From assembly GCF_015182285.1 (NCBI RefSeq), contig NZ_PRDM01000002.1:1054001-1118000 (forward strand): DNA of 64,000 bases. Reading direction: 5' to 3'. Origin of the DNA: Flavobacterium hungaricum. Its GTDB lineage: Bacteria > Bacteroidota > Bacteroidia > Flavobacteriales > Flavobacteriaceae. Below the pieces are notes generated by a model. The model saw only the letters and a list, made by a program, of their open reading frames with translations. It was not told the DNA's origin and did no database searches. Made by a program: the position numbers and the translations under genes. This document shows, piece by piece, positions 51,167 to 59,950 of the stretch; position 1 is the first letter of the stretch, and every line of letters starts with the position of its first letter.

Positions 51167-52555
51167 ATGAAATTAACAATTACAATTGGACTTCTTTTAA
51201 TTGGACATCTTACATTTGGGCAAGATAGAATTCAAAAAATTGACAGTTTACTCAATTCTCTTTATTCAAAAGAGAAAATCAATGGAAATTTTCTAATTGC
51301 AGAAAAAGGGAAAGTTATTTATAGCCATAGTTTTGGACTTGCAAACGAAACAACAAAAGAAAAATTGAATGAAAATTCGATTTTTGAATTGGCATCCTGT
51401 TCAAAACAGTTCACTGCTATGGGGATAATGATACTTAAAGAAAAAGGAAAATTGAATTTGGACGATGACATCGAAAAATACTTACCCGAACTTTCTTTTT
51501 ATAAAGGTGTAACTGTAAGAAACTTATTGAATCATACTGGAGGTCTGCCAGACTATATGCAGCTTATGGATAGTTTATTTGACAAATCTAAAATTGCCAC
51601 TAACAAAGACATAATTAATATATTTAGTAAACATCAGCCAAAAATATTATTTGAACCAAATACTAAATGGGAATATAGCAACACGGGCTATGCACTATTG
51701 GCATCAATAATTGAGAAAGTATCGGGTTTGACATACGCTGACTATCTAAACACAGCTATTTTCCAACCGTTGAAAATGAAAAATACCTTTGTTTACACTC
51801 GTAGATTGTCGCCAAAGAAAATAGACAATTATGCTTTTGGTTATGTTTACTCAGATAGTTTGAAAAAATATGTTTTACCAGACGAATTGAAAGAAACTAA
51901 AATGGTTATTTGGCTTGATGGTATTGTTGGAGATGGAACAGTTAATTCAAATGTAAAGGATTTATTGATTTGGGATAGGGCATTATACACCAATAAATTA
52001 CTCACAAAAGAGGGGATGAAAGAAGTTTTTGAATTAGTAACTTTGAAAGACGGAGCTAAAAGAAATTATGGTTTTGGCTGGGGAATTGAAGAAAATGCTG
52101 ATTTTGGAAAAATTGCAAACCATAATGGTGGTTGGCCGGGTTATGTAACTTTTATCGATAGACATATTACAAATGATAAAACAATAATAATACTTCAAAA
52201 TCACAACAACGTTACAATTCCTTCAAAAGCAATTAGAAATATTCTGTATAATAAACCATTGCCTGTGCAAAAAATCAGAAAAGAAGTTATTATTACAACT
52301 GAAGAACTTCAAAAGTTTGTTGGGACTTATCAAGTTGAAAAAGATTTTGAAATCAAAATTTCATTAGATAAAGACCAGCTATTTTCACAATTGACAGGAC
52401 AAAATGTGTTCCCGATATTTGTAGAAAGTGAAATGTTATTTTTCTATAAAGTAGTAGATGCGCAAATTCAGTTTGAAAAGAACGAAAAAGGAGAAATTTC
52501 AAGTTTGTTTTTATTACAGAATGGAAATAAGATAGAAGCAAAACGGACGAAATAA
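51167..52555 (+). CDS. Serine hydrolase, beta-lactamase/PBP4 class C family
   Basis: This 462-residue secreted protein has a signal peptide (MKLTITIGLLLIGHLTFGQ). The catalytic S-x-x-K is Ser77-Lys80 (ELASCSKQFTAMG), the YxN motif is WEYSNTGYALL near residue 168, and the third motif is HNGGWPGY (HxG). The C-terminal 100 residues form a lipocalin-like domain (LQKFVGTYQVEKDFEIKI) often found in this family. Substrates may be D-amino peptides or esters; beta-lactamase activity cannot be assumed. Confidence 0.85.
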   Translation: MKLTITIGLLLIGHLTFGQDRIQKIDSLLNSLYSKEKINGNFLIAEKGKVIYSHSFGLANETTKEKLNENSIFELASCSKQFTAMGIMILKEKGKLNLDDDIEKYLPELSFYKGVTVRNLLNHTGGLPDYMQLMDSLFDKSKIATNKDIINIFSKHQPKILFEPNTKWEYSNTGYALLASIIEKVSGLTYADYLNTAIFQPLKMKNTFVYTRRLSPKKIDNYAFGYVYSDSLKKYVLPDELKETKMVIWLDGIVGDGTVNSNVKDLLIWDRALYTNKLLTKEGMKEVFELVTLKDGAKRNYGFGWGIEENADFGKIANHNGGWPGYVTFIDRHITNDKTIIILQNHNNVTIPSKAIRNILYNKPLPVQKIRKEVIITTEELQKFVGTYQVEKDFEIKISLDKDQLFSQLTGQNVFPIFVESEMLFFYKVVDAQIQFEKNEKGEISSLFLLQNGNKIEAKRTK

Positions 52556-52605
52556 AAACTGCCAAAAGTCTCAGACTTTTATAAAATAAAATCGATATAA
52601 AACAA

Positions 52606-52634
52606 AAAAGCTTCAGATTTCTCTGAAGCTTTTC
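52606..52634. terminator. Terminator between serine hydrolase and tRNA-fMet
   Basis: A 12-bp perfect stem AAAAGCTTCAGA / TCTGAAGCTTTT, related to the terminators at 5029 and 47850, serves the converging hydrolase gene and tRNA. Confidence 0.8.
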
Positions 52635-52640
52635 TCGTTG

Positions 52641-52713
52641 TAGCGGGAACAGGACTCGAACCTGTGACCTTCGGGTTATGAGCCCGACGAGCTGCCTACT
52701 GCTCTATCCCGCG
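52641..52713 (-). tRNA. tRNA-fMet (CAT), copy 2
   Basis: This 73-nt gene is identical to the copy at 2722-2794, with the same initiator features: unpaired position 1 and three G:C pairs in the anticodon stem. A -7 box TATCTTTG lies at 52726-52733. Together with copy 1 it forms a 95-bp direct repeat (2721-2815 and 52640-52734) that brackets the tail cluster. Confidence 0.92.
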
Positions 52714-52802
52714 ATGTTTCGGGTGCAAAGATACGCCGATTTTTGAGAAAAACAATGAAAACTTAAAAAAATGTTTTATTTTCTGTATTAACTTGATATG
52801 AC

Positions 52803-52810
52803 TACCTTTG
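52803..52810 (+). promoter_or_regulatory. -7 box of era
   Basis: TACCTTTG matches TAnnTTTG and lies 20 bp upstream of the era start at 52831. Confidence 0.55.
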
Positions 52811-52830
52811 CAGAATAAATTATATTCAAA

Positions 52831-53712
52831 ATGTCACATAAAGCAGGTTTCGTAAATATTATCGGGAATCCAAACGTTGGAAAATCAACTTTGATGAATG
52901 CCTTTGTTGGAGAAAGATTATCCATCATTACGTCAAAAGCACAAACTACACGTCATAGAATTTTAGGAATCGTAAACGGAGAAGATTTTCAATTGGTCTT
53001 GTCCGATACTCCCGGAATCATTAAACCGGCATACGAAATGCAGGAATCGATGATGAATTTCGTAAAATCGGCTTTTGAAGATGCTGACATTTTAATCTAC
53101 ATGGTCGAAATAGGGGAGCAGGACTTAAAAGACGAAGCTTTTTTCAATAAAATTATTTATGCTAAAATTCCGGTTTTATTATTATTGAATAAAATCGACA
53201 ATTCAAACCAAGAACAATTAGAAGAGCAAGTGGCTTTTTGGAAAGAAAAAGTGCCAAATGCAGAAATTTTTCCAATCTCGGCTTTACAGAATTTTAATGT
53301 TCCCGAAGTTTTTGGCAGAATTATCGAATTGCTTCCAGAATCTCCAGCCTATTACCCAAAAGACCAATTAACAGACAAACCAGAACGTTTCTTTGTAAAC
53401 GAAACCATTCGTGAGAAAATCTTGTTGAATTACAGTAAAGAGATTCCGTATGCCGTAGAAATTGTTACAGAAGAATTTCACGAAGACGAGAATATTATTA
53501 GAATCCGTTCGGTAATCATGGTCGAGCGCGATACCCAAAAAGGAATTATTATTGGCCACAAAGGTGCAGCTCTAAAAAAAGTAGGGATGGATTCTCGTAC
53601 CGATTTAGAGAAATTCTTCGGAAAACAAATTCACATCGAACTTTACGTAAAAGTGAATAAAAACTGGAGAAGCAATGCCAATATGTTAAAACGTTTCGGT
53701 TATAATCAGTAA
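52831..53712 (+). CDS. era: GTPase Era
   Basis: This 293-residue protein has the Era pattern: G1 GNPNVGKST at the N-terminus, G3 DTPG (SDTPGIIKPAY), G4 NKID, and a C-terminal KH domain with IIGHKGAALKKVG. Era binds the 3' end of 16S rRNA and aids 30S subunit maturation. Length and motifs are normal. It stands alone with a terminator at 53790-53830. Confidence 0.95.
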   Translation: MSHKAGFVNIIGNPNVGKSTLMNAFVGERLSIITSKAQTTRHRILGIVNGEDFQLVLSDTPGIIKPAYEMQESMMNFVKSAFEDADILIYMVEIGEQDLKDEAFFNKIIYAKIPVLLLLNKIDNSNQEQLEEQVAFWKEKVPNAEIFPISALQNFNVPEVFGRIIELLPESPAYYPKDQLTDKPERFFVNETIREKILLNYSKEIPYAVEIVTEEFHEDENIIRIRSVIMVERDTQKGIIIGHKGAALKKVGMDSRTDLEKFFGKQIHIELYVKVNKNWRSNANMLKRFGYNQ

Positions 53713-53789
53713 TAGGTTTTGGGCGTGTCCGTCCGCCATCAGTTTCAAACGAAATTTACTGAACGCTGCTTCAAAATATAAATGAAGTG

Positions 53790-53830
53790 AAAATCCTTTT
53801 GTACAATGAAATAGAACAAAAGGATTTTTA
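53790..53830 (+). terminator. Terminator of era
   Basis: A 13-bp perfect stem AAAATCCTTTTGT / ACAAAAGGATTTT is followed by a T-rich run. Confidence 0.75.
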
Positions 53831-53887
53831 CTTCTATCCCTCAGGCATATTTAACTTAAAAGAACATTCATTTTTTAATCGGCATAA

Positions 53888-54481
53888 ATGAAAATTAAAA
53901 AGATTACGCTTTTAATAATTTCGGTTTTAGCTTTAAGTTTTGCAGGCATAAAAACGATAAAAAAAATAAACCTCAATCGGAAGTACAAAATAGGTCAGGT
54001 ATTGGATAGTTTAAATGGCGTAAAAGTTTTTTATAATGGCGGTGTAGACAATGTTATGGAACGAAACGTTACAAAAGACAATTACAATTTAGGCCTTAAA
54101 TACCAATGTGTCGAATTCGTAAAAAGATATTATTACGAGCATTACAATCACAAAATGCCGGATGCATACGGACATGCAAAGGACTTTTTTGATAAAAATG
54201 TTAAAGATGGAGAATTAAACGAAAAACGAAATTTGATTCAATTTACAAATCCATCCAAATCAAAACCTAAAGTTGGAGATTTGGTTATTTTTTCGGGTTC
54301 GTTGTTAAACAGATTTGGGCATGTGGCCATAATTTCTAAAGTTTCTGAAAATGAAATCGAAATTATACAGCAGAATCCAGGACCGTTTAGCAGTTCAAGA
54401 GAAATATTTGCGTTAGATCACAAAGACAAGAGTTATAAAATTGACAACAACAGGCTTTTGGGATGGCTGCGAAAAGAATAA
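53888..54481 (+). CDS. Secreted CHAP-domain amidase-like protein
   Basis: This 197-residue protein has an N-terminal hydrophobic anchor (ITLLIISVLALSFAGI). The CHAP domain has the catalytic Cys in GLKYQCVEFVKRYYYEHY, the His in NRFGHVAIISKV, and a following acidic/Asn segment. CHAP domains cut peptide bonds of peptidoglycan or act on glutathionylspermidine. A role in envelope remodelling is likely. Confidence 0.8.
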   Translation: MKIKKITLLIISVLALSFAGIKTIKKINLNRKYKIGQVLDSLNGVKVFYNGGVDNVMERNVTKDNYNLGLKYQCVEFVKRYYYEHYNHKMPDAYGHAKDFFDKNVKDGELNEKRNLIQFTNPSKSKPKVGDLVIFSGSLLNRFGHVAIISKVSENEIEIIQQNPGPFSSSREIFALDHKDKSYKIDNNRLLGWLRKE

Positions 54482-54719
54482 TGCCGAAAGGTTCTTAATC
54501 CTGTAAAGTCCTAGCCCTGATAGAAGTGGAAATCCTTTTTTATTGTTTTTTCTACAATAAAAAAGATTGAAACGGATAGCAGGAAACAGCTCCAGAAAAA
54601 GTAATCCGTTTTTGGTTTTCAATTCCAATTTAGGGAATGTTTTTGGAAGATAGTACAATCAAAAATCAAAAAAAAACTTAGGTACTTAGAAACTTAGCAT
54701 CTTAGGAGCTTTTTTTAAC
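54482..54719. other. Intergenic region with hairpin
   Basis: No gene is seen. A stem AATCCTTTTTTATTGT / ACAATAAAAAAGATT with one bulge (54531-54568) may terminate the CHAP gene. Confidence 0.45.
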
Positions 54720-54727
54720 TACCTTTG
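54720..54727 (+). promoter_or_regulatory. -7 box of der
   Basis: TACCTTTG matches TAnnTTTG exactly, 97 bp upstream of the der start at 54825. Confidence 0.55.
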
Positions 54728-54824
54728 CAAAAAATTAAAACACAGTATTTTGGGTTTGCAATTTATATGATTTTGTCAAAAGCGAAATCTAAAATCTAAA
54801 ATCCTGAATCTAAAATTCAAAAAA

Positions 54825-56132
54825 ATGAATAACATTGTTGCGATAGTAGGAAGACCTAATGTAGGGAAATCGACCCTTTTTAATAGGCTGATACAAAGAA
54901 GAGAAGCTATTGTAGATTCTGTATCTGGGGTTACCCGTGATAGAAACTATGGTAAAAGCGAGTGGAACGGAAAAGAGTTTTCTGTCATTGATACCGGAGG
55001 ATACGTTCGCGGATCTGATGACGTTTTTGAAGGCGAAATCCGTAAACAAGTAGAGCTTGCTATCGACGAAGCCGATGTTATTATTTTTGTGGTTGATGTT
55101 GAAGAAGGAATTACGCCAATGGATGAAACCGTGGCAAAATTACTTCGTAAAGTAACAAAACCAGTTTTGCTGGCTGTAAATAAAGTGGATAACGCCATGC
55201 GTGAGAAAGATGCAGTGGAGTTTTACAACCTTGGTTTGGGCGAATATTTTACGTTTGCCAGTATTTCTGGAAGCGGTACGGGAGATTTGCTAGATGCTTT
55301 GATCGAAGCATTTCCAGATAAACCAGAAGTTGAGGTTAAAGAAGACTTACCTCGTTTTGCAGTAGTAGGGCGTCCGAATGCGGGTAAATCAAGTTTTATC
55401 AATGCTTTGATTGGTAAAGACAGGTATATTGTAACCGATATTGCGGGAACAACCCGTGATGCAATTGATACCAAATTTGACCGTTTTGGTTTTGAGTTTA
55501 ACTTGGTTGATACTGCGGGAATTCGTAGAAAAGCCAAAGTAAAAGAAGATTTAGAATTTTATTCTGTAATGCGTTCTGTTAGAGCTATTGAGCATGCAGA
55601 TATTTGTATATTGGTTATCGATGCAACCCGTGGATTTGAAGGGCAGGATCAGAGTATTTTCTGGCTGGCTGAGAAAAACCGTAAAGGTGTTGTAATCTTG
55701 GTAAACAAATGGGATTTGGTAGAAAAAGATACTATGTCTACAAGAGATTACGAAGAGAAAATTAAAAAAGAACTAATGCCTTTTACAGATGTGCCTATTC
55801 TTTTTGTTTCGGCTTTAACCAAACAGCGTTTGTTGAAAGCACTAGAAGCTACGGTTCAGGTTTTTGAAAACAGAAAACAAAGAATTCCGACTTCAAAATT
55901 CAATGAATACATGTTGAAGGTTATTGAGGCGTATCCGCCGCCAGCAACAAAAGGGAAATATGTAAAAATTAAATATTGCATGCAATTGCCGACAGAGGTT
56001 CCTCAGTTTGTATTTTTTGCCAATATGCCGCAATATGTAAAAGAGCCTTACAAGCGTTACCTGGAAAATAAAATTAGAGAAAATTGGGATTTTTCTGGAG
56101 TTCCGATCGACGTTTATATCAGAGAAAAATAA
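54825..56132 (+). CDS. der: GTPase Der (EngA)
   Basis: This 435-residue protein has two tandem GTPase domains, each with P-loops (GRPNVGKST near residue 8 and GRPNAGKSS near residue 181), DTGG and DTAG switch motifs, and NKVD/NKWD. A C-terminal KH-like domain follows ([33 protein letters not shown]). Der acts in 50S subunit maturation. Length and motifs are standard. Confidence 0.95.
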   Translation: MNNIVAIVGRPNVGKSTLFNRLIQRREAIVDSVSGVTRDRNYGKSEWNGKEFSVIDTGGYVRGSDDVFEGEIRKQVELAIDEADVIIFVVDVEEGITPMDETVAKLLRKVTKPVLLAVNKVDNAMREKDAVEFYNLGLGEYFTFASISGSGTGDLLDALIEAFPDKPEVEVKEDLPRFAVVGRPNAGKSSFINALIGKDRYIVTDIAGTTRDAIDTKFDRFGFEFNLVDTAGIRRKAKVKEDLEFYSVMRSVRAIEHADICILVIDATRGFEGQDQSIFWLAEKNRKGVVILVNKWDLVEKDTMSTRDYEEKIKKELMPFTDVPILFVSALTKQRLLKALEATVQVFENRKQRIPTSKFNEYMLKVIEAYPPPATKGKYVKIKYCMQLPTEVPQFVFFANMPQYVKEPYKRYLENKIRENWDFSGVPIDVYIREK

Positions 56133-56141
56133 AAAAAAATG

Positions 56142-56166
56142 AGTCCCCGGAATAGGGGACTTTTTT
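56142..56166 (+). terminator. Terminator of der
   Basis: A stem AGTCCCC / GGGGACT with a short loop, followed by a T-run, directly after the der stop. Confidence 0.8.
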
Positions 56167-56212
56167 ATGTTTGGTGTCTTCATAAATTAGAAGATTGCTT
56201 TTTTATTGGCAC

Positions 56213-56220
56213 TATATTTG
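56213..56220 (+). promoter_or_regulatory. -7 box of the outer membrane receptor gene
   Basis: TATATTTG lies 71 bp upstream of the start at 56292. A TTG at 56195-56197 is 15 bp before it, slightly closer than usual. Confidence 0.5.
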
Positions 56221-56291
56221 GATAAATGTGAAAAACACAATTAAACCTTTTGCGTTTTATTAAGTCTTATTGATCTAACTAACCTAATTTT

Positions 56292-59045
56292 ATGACCAGA
56301 ATTTATTCATTTTTATTGTTTTTAGTTTTCGCTTATTCGGCAAATGCCCAAAACAATATCGTTATCAAAGGAACTGTGATTGATATTAACTCGCAGTTAC
56401 CGCTAGAACTGGCGACAGTATATTTTACAACTGTAAAAGATTCTACTATTATTGAATATGCTACTACAGACAAAAACGGAAACTTTGTAATAAACACTAA
56501 AAAATACGATAAACCAGTATTTTTAAAAGTGAACTACACGGGCTACCAAGCTTATTTTGAAGAACAAAAAGGACTTTCTGAAAGTAAAGATTTTGGTAAA
56601 TTGTACATGATTGAAAATACCAATGTTCTGGATGAGGTGGTGATTAAAACCGAAGCACCGCCAATTACGATCAAAAAAGATACTTTAGAATTTAATGCCA
56701 ATTCGTACAAGGTTCGTCCGGATGCCAATGTAGAAACGTTACTAAAACAACTGCCGGGATTTGATGTCGATAATACAGGAAAAATTACCGTAAACGGACG
56801 TGAAGTAACGCAGTTTTTGGTTAACGGAAAAACATTTTTTGACAAGGACGGTGCCATTGCGATTAAAAACCTTCCAGCAGATATTATAAAAAAAGTGCAG
56901 GTTTCTGATTTTAAAACCAAAAAAGAAGAGCTGGCCAAACAGGAATCAACTTCAGATTATTCGACTGTAAATATTACGATTGACGAAAAAAAGAATAAAG
57001 GATATTTTGGTAAAGTGCTTGGCGGATACGGTTCTGACGAACGTTACGAAAGCAGTTTGATGATGAATTTCTTTAAAAATAAACAAAAAATCAGCGTTGT
57101 AGCTTCGTCAAATAATATCAACTCCACAGGTTTTTCTATGGATGAGGTTTTTGATAATATGGGCGGCGGCCGAAATGCCAAAGGCGGCGGACAGGGAGCT
57201 TCTAGCGGCGGTAAAGGAATTACGCAGTCTACTTTGGCAGGAATTAATTATTCTGATGACTGGACCAAAGAGCTGGAATTTATGAGCAGTTACAATTTTA
57301 CAAATTCGGTAACTAAAAATGACAGCAAATCGAATCAAGTAAGCTTTTTGCCAACCGGAAATATTATTACAGAAGCAGATTCTAAAACAAAAAATGAAAA
57401 TACGGGGAATAATGTCAATTTTGAATTAGAATACAAAATTGACCCTACGATGCGCCTTGTTGTGGCTCCAAAATTGAATCTGTCGCAATCTACCAGCAAT
57501 AATGCTTCTTCTTCTTTTTCTGAAAATGAAAATGGAGAGGCATTGAACGAAAGTACGGGGATATCGCATACTGACGGTTCTAATACGAACTTTGCCAACA
57601 GCATTAATTTCAATAAAGTTTTTGAAAAGAAATCACGAAATCTAAGTATTGTTTTTAATAACAATAACAGTAAAAATGATTCTAACGGAATCAATATTTC
57701 AGAGACCATTTTTTATCAGGATCAGAAGCCGAATGATGAAAGAAATCAAAATGCAAAAAATACTGCAAAAACTGATACGTATGCCATTGATGTAGAATAT
57801 ACGGAACCTATTACAGATTCGCTGCGTGTGCGTTTCGGAACTGATTTTAACTGGCAGTCTTCGATCAATGATCAAAAAACATTTGATTTTGATGAGGCGG
57901 AGCAGCAATATTCTGATTTGAATTTATCGTTGACGAATTATACAACATCCAAACAGAATTCGATTTCGCCAAAAGTTGGAATCACATTACAGAAAAATAA
58001 ATACACGCTGAATTTAAATTCAAGAACTTCGATTGTTGAATTTGACAATCATTCTTTTTATCTTAATCAAGCGACAGATTTGAATAAAAGATACATGCTT
58101 CCGTACGGCAGCGCACAACTGCGATACAAATTTAATCGTTCAAAGAATTTGAGTTTTAAATATGATTATTCTAATTCGCTTCCGTCTGCAACACAGTTAA
58201 TGCCGGTAGCCAATTTAAACAACCCATTAAATAGTGTAATCGGAAATCCAGACTTAAACCCGATTGAGAAAAACAGTGCCGGTATCGATTTTAAGAACTT
58301 TGATTTTAGAACACGTTCGGGCTACAGTGTTTATCTTAGAGGAGATTATTATAACAATGACATCGTTTCTACTTCAATTTACGATGAAAGCGGTAAAAGA
58401 AATACCACTTATGTAAATATTTCTGGAACATATTCGGCTTCGCTTGGAGGAAACTGGAACCAGCAGATTAAAAAAGACGCACATACGATTAGATATGGTC
58501 TTCGTCTAAGCGGAAATTACAATTTTGATAAAGGATTTACGAATGATGTTTTGTATTACGCAAAATCGGTTGTACTAACACCGAGCCTCTATGCATCTTA
58601 TGATTATGGCGAGGTATTGTCGATTGCGCCTTCTTATAGTTTGTCTTACAATGAAACACGATACGAGAACTATTCAAGAGATGCTACTTCGAATGTAATT
58701 CATAGAATTAATCTGCAGACAACATCGTATTGGCCGGCTAATCTGATCTTTGGAAATGATTTTGGATATACGTATAATTCAAACATTTCTGATGATTTCA
58801 AAAAAGATTTTTTCCTATGGAATACAAGTTTATCGTATGGATTTTTAGATAAAAAATTATACGCAAAAGTAAAGGTATATGATGTTTTAAATCAAAACCA
58901 AAGTGCTACAAGAACTATCTCGGCTACCTCTATCCGTGATGAAGAAAATACCGTTTTAAAGCGTTATGTAATGTTCTCATTAGCGTATAAGATAGGAAAC
59001 TTTGCCGAAAGCAAAAAAGGAGGGAAGAGACAAAGAGGATCTTAA
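56292..59045 (+). CDS. Outer membrane beta-barrel receptor (TonB-dependent-like)
   Basis: This 917-residue protein has a signal peptide (FLLFLVFAYSANAQ). A carboxypeptidase-regulatory-like beta domain (residues 25-110, VIKGTVIDINSQLPLELATVYF) and a plug region (VVIKTEAPPITIKKDTLEFNANSYKVRPDANVETLLKQLPG) precede a long beta-barrel with a Gly-rich insertion (MGGGRNAKGGGQGASSGGKG). The plug-like start followed by a barrel without a classic TonB box matches the outer membrane beta-barrel family that imports or exports large substrates. The substrate is unknown. Confidence 0.8.
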   Translation: MTRIYSFLLFLVFAYSANAQNNIVIKGTVIDINSQLPLELATVYFTTVKDSTIIEYATTDKNGNFVINTKKYDKPVFLKVNYTGYQAYFEEQKGLSESKDFGKLYMIENTNVLDEVVIKTEAPPITIKKDTLEFNANSYKVRPDANVETLLKQLPGFDVDNTGKITVNGREVTQFLVNGKTFFDKDGAIAIKNLPADIIKKVQVSDFKTKKEELAKQESTSDYSTVNITIDEKKNKGYFGKVLGGYGSDERYESSLMMNFFKNKQKISVVASSNNINSTGFSMDEVFDNMGGGRNAKGGGQGASSGGKGITQSTLAGINYSDDWTKELEFMSSYNFTNSVTKNDSKSNQVSFLPTGNIITEADSKTKNENTGNNVNFELEYKIDPTMRLVVAPKLNLSQSTSNNASSSFSENENGEALNESTGISHTDGSNTNFANSINFNKVFEKKSRNLSIVFNNNNSKNDSNGINISETIFYQDQKPNDERNQNAKNTAKTDTYAIDVEYTEPITDSLRVRFGTDFNWQSSINDQKTFDFDEAEQQYSDLNLSLTNYTTSKQNSISPKVGITLQKNKYTLNLNSRTSIVEFDNHSFYLNQATDLNKRYMLPYGSAQLRYKFNRSKNLSFKYDYSNSLPSATQLMPVANLNNPLNSVIGNPDLNPIEKNSAGIDFKNFDFRTRSGYSVYLRGDYYNNDIVSTSIYDESGKRNTTYVNISGTYSASLGGNWNQQIKKDAHTIRYGLRLSGNYNFDKGFTNDVLYYAKSVVLTPSLYASYDYGEVLSIAPSYSLSYNETRYENYSRDATSNVIHRINLQTTSYWPANLIFGNDFGYTYNSNISDDFKKDFFLWNTSLSYGFLDKKLYAKVKVYDVLNQNQSATRTISATSIRDEENTVLKRYVMFSLAYKIGNFAESKKGGKRQRGS

Positions 59046-59090
59046 TTTTTTAGGTTCAAAGGTTTACAGTTCCAAAGCGACATAAATATT

Positions 59091-59129
59091 AAAAAGCCTC
59101 AATCCAATTCAAATGGATTGAGGCTTTTT
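59091..59129. terminator. Terminator between converging genes
   Basis: A 16-bp perfect stem (AAAAAGCCTCAATCCA / TGGATTGAGGCTTTTT) lies between the receptor gene and the minus-strand gene at 59168-59713. Confidence 0.85.
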
Positions 59130-59167
59130 GATATTCAATATTTAAAATTGATCGATTTAGTGATTGT

Positions 59168-59713
59168 TCAAAGACTTGTTGTTTCTTCTGAATCAAAAAC
59201 GGCTGTAATTTTTTTATTTAAACCTAAGAACAATTCAAGCTGCGGGAGTATCTCCATTTGTAAAAACCGAACTTCTGGATTGTCTTGTTCTTTGTATCTT
59301 ATTCGTGGAGTTAGTTTAATTGCAACAACAGAATTTCGCTTTTGGACTGTCAAAATATAATTGAAACTATTTGAACTTGATTTTGAAACAACATCCATTA
59401 CGTTGTTTAGTAAAGTTATTTTCTTTTTTCCGAGAGGTGTAATTTTGAATAATATGCCTTTATTTTTGTCGAATACCAAAGTAGTTTTACTGCGAATCAA
59501 CAAATGATATAAACTGCTTAGAATTACAAAAAATAGGATAGCGGAGGCTATGGGCAAAACAATTTGAAGATGATTTTGTTCTAGTAAAATGATGCCGCCG
59601 GCTATGATGATTATTCCTATTGTGAAACTTATCAGCAGGTTTGAATTTTCATACCAGTACGGATCATAAGAAATTTCATTTTCAGATATTTTAAAATTAT
59701 AATAGTTCTCCAT
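59168..59713 (-). CDS. Membrane protein, hypothetical
   Basis: This 181-residue protein has two central transmembrane segments (LLISFTIGIIIIAGGIILL and IVLPIASAILFFVILSSLYHLLI). A cytoplasmic beta-domain follows (KTTLVFDKNKGILFKITPLGKKKITLLNNVMDV) that resembles a pleckstrin-homology-like (YdbT/PH) layout. Function is unknown. Confidence 0.6.
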   Translation of the reverse strand: MENYYNFKISENEISYDPYWYENSNLLISFTIGIIIIAGGIILLEQNHLQIVLPIASAILFFVILSSLYHLLIRSKTTLVFDKNKGILFKITPLGKKKITLLNNVMDVVSKSSSNSFNYILTVQKRNSVVAIKLTPRIRYKEQDNPEVRFLQMEILPQLELFLGLNKKITAVFDSEETTSL

Positions 59714-59892
59714 TGCCGCCTTAATTCGTTTACATTTAAAACGTATACAATCTGTGTGACTTAGATTTGAAACGAGATAGTACGTGTATATTTTGAAGTA
59801 AATTTCAGGGATTAATTTTGTGCAAAGTGCCTCTAAAAGTTTTTAAAATAATAGTTTAAGACATTTTTCTATTTAAAACATTTGACATAAAA

Positions 59893-59928
59893 AAAAACGA
59901 GATACATTTTTAAATGCATCTCGTTTTT
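59893..59928 (-). terminator. Terminator of the TonB receptor gene
   Basis: A stem AAAAACGAGAT / ATCTCGTTTTT extended by CATTT / AAATG lies 3' of the minus-strand receptor gene at 59951-62497. Confidence 0.75.
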
Positions 59929-59950
59929 AAGACTAAAACTAACTAACCGC

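Noticed and set aside
54947..55537. Minus-strand ORFs inside der
   Set aside because: They are shadows of the conserved Der reading frame.
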